Source of the DNA: Pseudomonadota bacterium
Lineage (GTDB): Bacteria > Pseudomonadota > Alphaproteobacteria > Acetobacterales > Acetobacteraceae
NCBI GenBank assembly: GCA_021805485.1
Contig: JAJZFF010000343.1
Span: forward strand, 1-8,596
DNA length: 8,596 bases
Direction: 5' to 3'
Below the pieces are notes generated by a model. That model searched no databases. It was not told the DNA's origin and saw nothing but the letters and a program-made list of their open reading frames with translations. The translations under genes were made by a program, and so were the position numbers. Below are positions 6,143 to 8,596 of the stretch, one piece after another (positions within the stretch are counted from its first letter, which is position 1; each line of letters opens with the position of its first letter).

Positions 6143-6673
6143 TCAGTGCGGCAGATGGCGTTCGATGGCTGTGGCCATCCGGTCGGCCACGCGGTCGAGC
6201 ATGATGTGGTCGTCGGATTTCACTTCGAAGGTTCTTCCCATCAACTCGCGCCCGGAACGCAGGTCGAGCAGATAGCCCTTCAGATAGACGATCAGATCGC
6301 TGACCCGGTGCAGGGTGCCGACGAAGAGGAACCGGGCGTGCGCCTTCCTCGCGGCGGTGGCGAGGCATTCCGGGCAGGTCGACGGATGATCGTAATCGTC
6401 GTTGATCGGCGCCATTCTCGCGCGCGTCTCCGCGGTGCCGACGGCCTTGACCGGACCCGCATGGTCGAGATCGGCCCGGATCCTGGCGGCGGCCTCATGC
6501 AGCCAAAGACGCTGGTCGGCGACGACGGACGGCCTTTGGTCGGCCGCCGTGTCGAACAAGTCGATCGGGGCGACGAACACGGTCGCCCGCGGTGCAGCGG
6601 TTGCGGTGGGAACGATGCCGGCCAGCATCGAGGGCAGAAAGAGCGGTGCGGCAAGAAGAGGCCGGAGCCGCAT
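6143..6673 (-). CDS. Exported protein of unknown function, coupled to secA
   Basis: 176 residues. The first 26 or so form a signal peptide: basic MRLR, an apolar stretch, then TATAAP with a likely cleavage near Ala26-Ala27, so the mature protein is probably periplasmic. Mature features are a short strand (ATVFVAPIDLFDTA, 30-43), a charged helix (LHEAAARIRADLD, 58-70), a Cys-x-x-Cys pair at 100 and 103 (STCPECL), FLFVGTLHRVSDLIVYLKGYL (115-135) and a C-terminal helix. The layout (cysteine-containing segment, then a VGTLHRVSDLI strand, then an acidic turn and a helix) recalls DUF2380/DUF3280-type proteins seen in alphaproteobacteria, but I am not certain of the family. The ATG at 6673-6671 lies four bases after the secA stop, with only a weak purine tract (AGGG) 12 bases away, so translation is probably coupled to secA. 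Its role in secretion, if any, is unknown. Confidence 0.8.
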   Translation of the reverse strand: MRLRPLLAAPLFLPSMLAGIVPTATAAPRATVFVAPIDLFDTAADQRPSVVADQRLWLHEAAARIRADLDHAGPVKAVGTAETRARMAPINDDYDHPSTCPECLATAARKAHARFLFVGTLHRVSDLIVYLKGYLLDLRSGRELMGRTFEVKSDDHIMLDRVADRMATAIERHLPH

Positions 6674-6677
6674 CCGA

Positions 6678-8596
6678 TCAGGTCACCCTGCCGTGGCAGT
6701 ATTTGTATTTCTTGCCCGAGCCGCATGGGCAGGCGGCATTGCGCGGCGTGGACGCCCAGGTCTCCGGTCGGTTGGGATCAACCGATTCGGCCCGGTAGGT
6801 GCTGACCGCCATCTCCGGCGCGAGCGTCGGCTGCGGTTCCGCCAGGGCGACGCCGTCATACGGGCCGCTGGCGGGATGGCTGGTGAACATCGATGCCGGA
6901 TCGAAGGCGGGCGCCGGTGCCGTGGCCGGGTCGGAGCCGAGTTCAACATGTGCGAGCACCGACGAGACCTGTTCCTTCAGGTCCTCGAGCATCGCGGTGA
7001 ACAGGGCGAAGGCCTCGGCCTTGTATTCGTTGAGCGGGTCGCGCTGGCCATAGGCGCGCAGGCCAATGCCCTGACGCAGATGGTCAAGCGCGAGCAGATG
7101 TTCCTTCCAGAGATGATCCAGCGTTTGCAGCAGGATCGATTTCTCGAGGAAGCGCATGAAATCCGGGCCGAAATTGGCGGCCTTGGCGGCCATGTGGGCC
7201 TCGACCGCCTCGCTGATGCGCTCGCGCAGATGACTCTCGTCGATGCCTTCCTCGGCGGCCCAGTCGACGACCGGCAGCTCCAGGCCGAACACGCGCTTCA
7301 CGTCCTCGGCGAGTTCCGCGCTTTCCCACTGCTCGGCATAGGCCTTCTCGGGGATTCGCCGCTCGACCATCTGGGCGATCGTGTCGGCGCGCATTTCGCC
7401 GATCACATCGGCGACGCTTTCGGCGCGCATGAACTCGCGGCGCTGGGCATAAACCTCCTTGCGCTGGTTGTTCATCACGTCATCGTATTTGAGAAGGTTC
7501 TTGCGGGTGTCGAAGTTCCGCGCCTCGACCTTCTTCTGGGCCTTTTCGAGGGCCTTGTTGATCCACGGATGGATGATCGCCTCGCCGTCCTTGAGACCGA
7601 GCTTCTCCAGCATCGGGCCCATCCGGTCGGAGCCGAAGATCCGCATCAGGTCGTCTTCGAGGGAGAGGAAGAAGCGCGAGGCGCCGGGGTCTCCCTGGCG
7701 GCCGGAGCGGCCGCGCAGCTGGTTGTCGACCCGGCGGCTCTCGTGCCGCTCGGTACCGATCACGAACAGGCCGCCGGCGGCATGGACGATGTCGTGTGCT
7801 GCCTCGATCTCGGCGCGGATCTCCGCCTCGCGTGCCGGGCGGGCGGATTCGGGCAGCCTTTCGAGTTCGGTCTTCAACCGCATCTCGAGATTGCCGCCGA
7901 GCTTGATGTCGGTGCCGCGGCCGGCCATGTTTGTCGCGATCGTGACAGCACCCGGCGCGCCGGCTTCGGCGACGATCGCCGCTTCCTGCTCGTGAAACCG
8001 CGCGTTCAGCACGGCGTGGGGAATTTTCCGGCTGTTGAGCAGGTTCGAGATGATCTCCGATTTCTCGATCGAGGTGGTGCCCACCAGCACCGGCTGCTGG
8101 CGCTGGCGGCATTCCTCGATCAGCGCGGCGACGGCCTCGTATTTCTCGTCGGCCGAGCGGTAGACCTCGTCATCGCCGTCCTTGCGGGCGACGGGCACGT
8201 TGGTCGGGATCTCGACGACCGCGAGCTTGTAGATCTCGTCGAACTCGTCGGCCTCGGTCATCGCCGTGCCGGTCATGCCGGACAGCTTGGGGTAAAGGCG
8301 GAAATAGTTCTGGAATGTGATCGAGGCCAGGGTCTGGTTCTCGCGTTCGACGGTGACGTGTTCCTTGGCTTCCAGCGCCTGGTGCAGCCCGTCGGAATAG
8401 CGGCGGCCCTCCATCATGCGGCCGGTGAACTCGTCGATGATGATGACCTGGCCGTCCTTGACGATGTAATCCACATCGCGGGTGAACAGCGTGTGCGCGC
8501 GCAGCGACTGGTTCGTGTGATGCACCAGCGAGACGTTGAAGACGTCGTAGAGATTGCCCTCGGTGAGCAGCCCGGCCTCGGAGAGCATCTGCTCGA
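6678..8596 (-). CDS. secA: Preprotein translocase ATPase SecA, C-terminal about two thirds
   Basis: Drives preproteins through the SecYEG channel by ATP hydrolysis; cytoplasmic and membrane-associated. About 638 residues are seen, and the frame is open to the right edge, so roughly 270 N-terminal residues with the Walker A site lie outside. Numbering from the Met at 8588, [20 protein letters not shown] (50-69) and KLSGMTGTA (101-109) belong to the first nucleotide-binding domain. [17 protein letters not shown] (216-232) and [18 protein letters not shown] (290-307) are the second-domain helicase motifs at the ATP interface. [17 protein letters not shown] (367-383) and [20 protein letters not shown] (486-505) form the helical scaffold and two-helix finger region. 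A Pro/Ala-rich linker (550-615) leads to the zinc site [14 protein letters not shown], with Cys620, Cys622, Cys631 and His632, which binds SecB in relatives. All visible motifs are intact. Confidence 0.98.
   Translation of the reverse strand, partial: EQMLSEAGLLTEGNLYDVFNVSLVHHTNQSLRAHTLFTRDVDYIVKDGQVIIIDEFTGRMMEGRRYSDGLHQALEAKEHVTVERENQTLASITFQNYFRLYPKLSGMTGTAMTEADEFDEIYKLAVVEIPTNVPVARKDGDDEVYRSADEKYEAVAALIEECRQRQQPVLVGTTSIEKSEIISNLLNSRKIPHAVLNARFHEQEAAIVAEAGAPGAVTIATNMAGRGTDIKLGGNLEMRLKTELERLPESARPAREAEIRAEIEAAHDIVHAAGGLFVIGTERHESRRVDNQLRGRSGRQGDPGASRFFLSLEDDLMRIFGSDRMGPMLEKLGLKDGEAIIHPWINKALEKAQKKVEARNFDTRKNLLKYDDVMNNQRKEVYAQRREFMRAESVADVIGEMRADTIAQMVERRIPEKAYAEQWESAELAEDVKRVFGLELPVVDWAAEEGIDESHLRERISEAVEAHMAAKAANFGPDFMRFLEKSILLQTLDHLWKEHLLALDHLRQGIGLRAYGQRDPLNEYKAEAFALFTAMLEDLKEQVSSVLAHVELGSDPATAPAPAFDPASMFTSHPASGPYDGVALAEPQPTLAPEMAVSTYRAESVDPNRPETWASTPRNAACPCGSGKKYKYCHGRVT

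Noticed and set aside
6678..6740. Separate zinc-binding mini-gene at the end of secA
   Set aside because: The [14 protein letters not shown] motif is in frame with secA and is its normal C-terminal zinc site.

Overview
The window is ordinary chromosomal DNA of a GC-rich alphaproteobacterium. Codon third positions are strongly G/C. The ribosomal proteins, PhaR and SecA are of alphaproteobacterial type, and the mix of genes and the S9 N-terminus suggest Acetobacteraceae (perhaps an Acidiphilium-like PHB producer); that placement is from recognition, not from a search. I see no mobile element, CRISPR array, tRNA, rRNA or phage gene. No gap between genes exceeds about 155 bases.

Left block (1-1845, minus strand): three genes read leftwards as a likely operon. 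They are a small coiled-coil protein (1462-1845), a polyhydroxyalkanoate (PHA) synthase-like alpha/beta hydrolase of class-III-like size (453-1628), and the N-terminal third of an acetyl-CoA acetyltransferase that runs off the left edge (1-396). The first two overlap by 167 bases in different frames. Divergent from this operon is a TauE/SafE family membrane exporter (1933-2703). It is followed by phaR (2813-3406), the regulator that senses PHA granules. The block therefore holds storage-polymer precursor synthesis, a polymerase-like enzyme and the regulator, with one unrelated-looking transporter between them.

Middle block (3432-5426, plus strand): a short-chain NAD-dependent epimerase/reductase, then the universal ribosomal pair rplM-rpsI (L13, S9) with two bases between stop and start. 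The pair has a strong intrinsic terminator behind it and a nested hairpin in front of rplM that could be a regulatory leader.

Right block (5583-8596): an OhrR-type peroxide-sensing MarR regulator on the plus strand, with no ohr gene in view on its downstream side. It converges with a two-gene minus-strand unit made of secA (N-terminus beyond the right edge) and a four-base-spaced exported protein of unknown function.

I do not see a clearly undescribed system here. The most worthwhile leads are the overlapping small partner and PHA synthase-like pair, the palindrome ahead of phaR, and the rplM leader structure.
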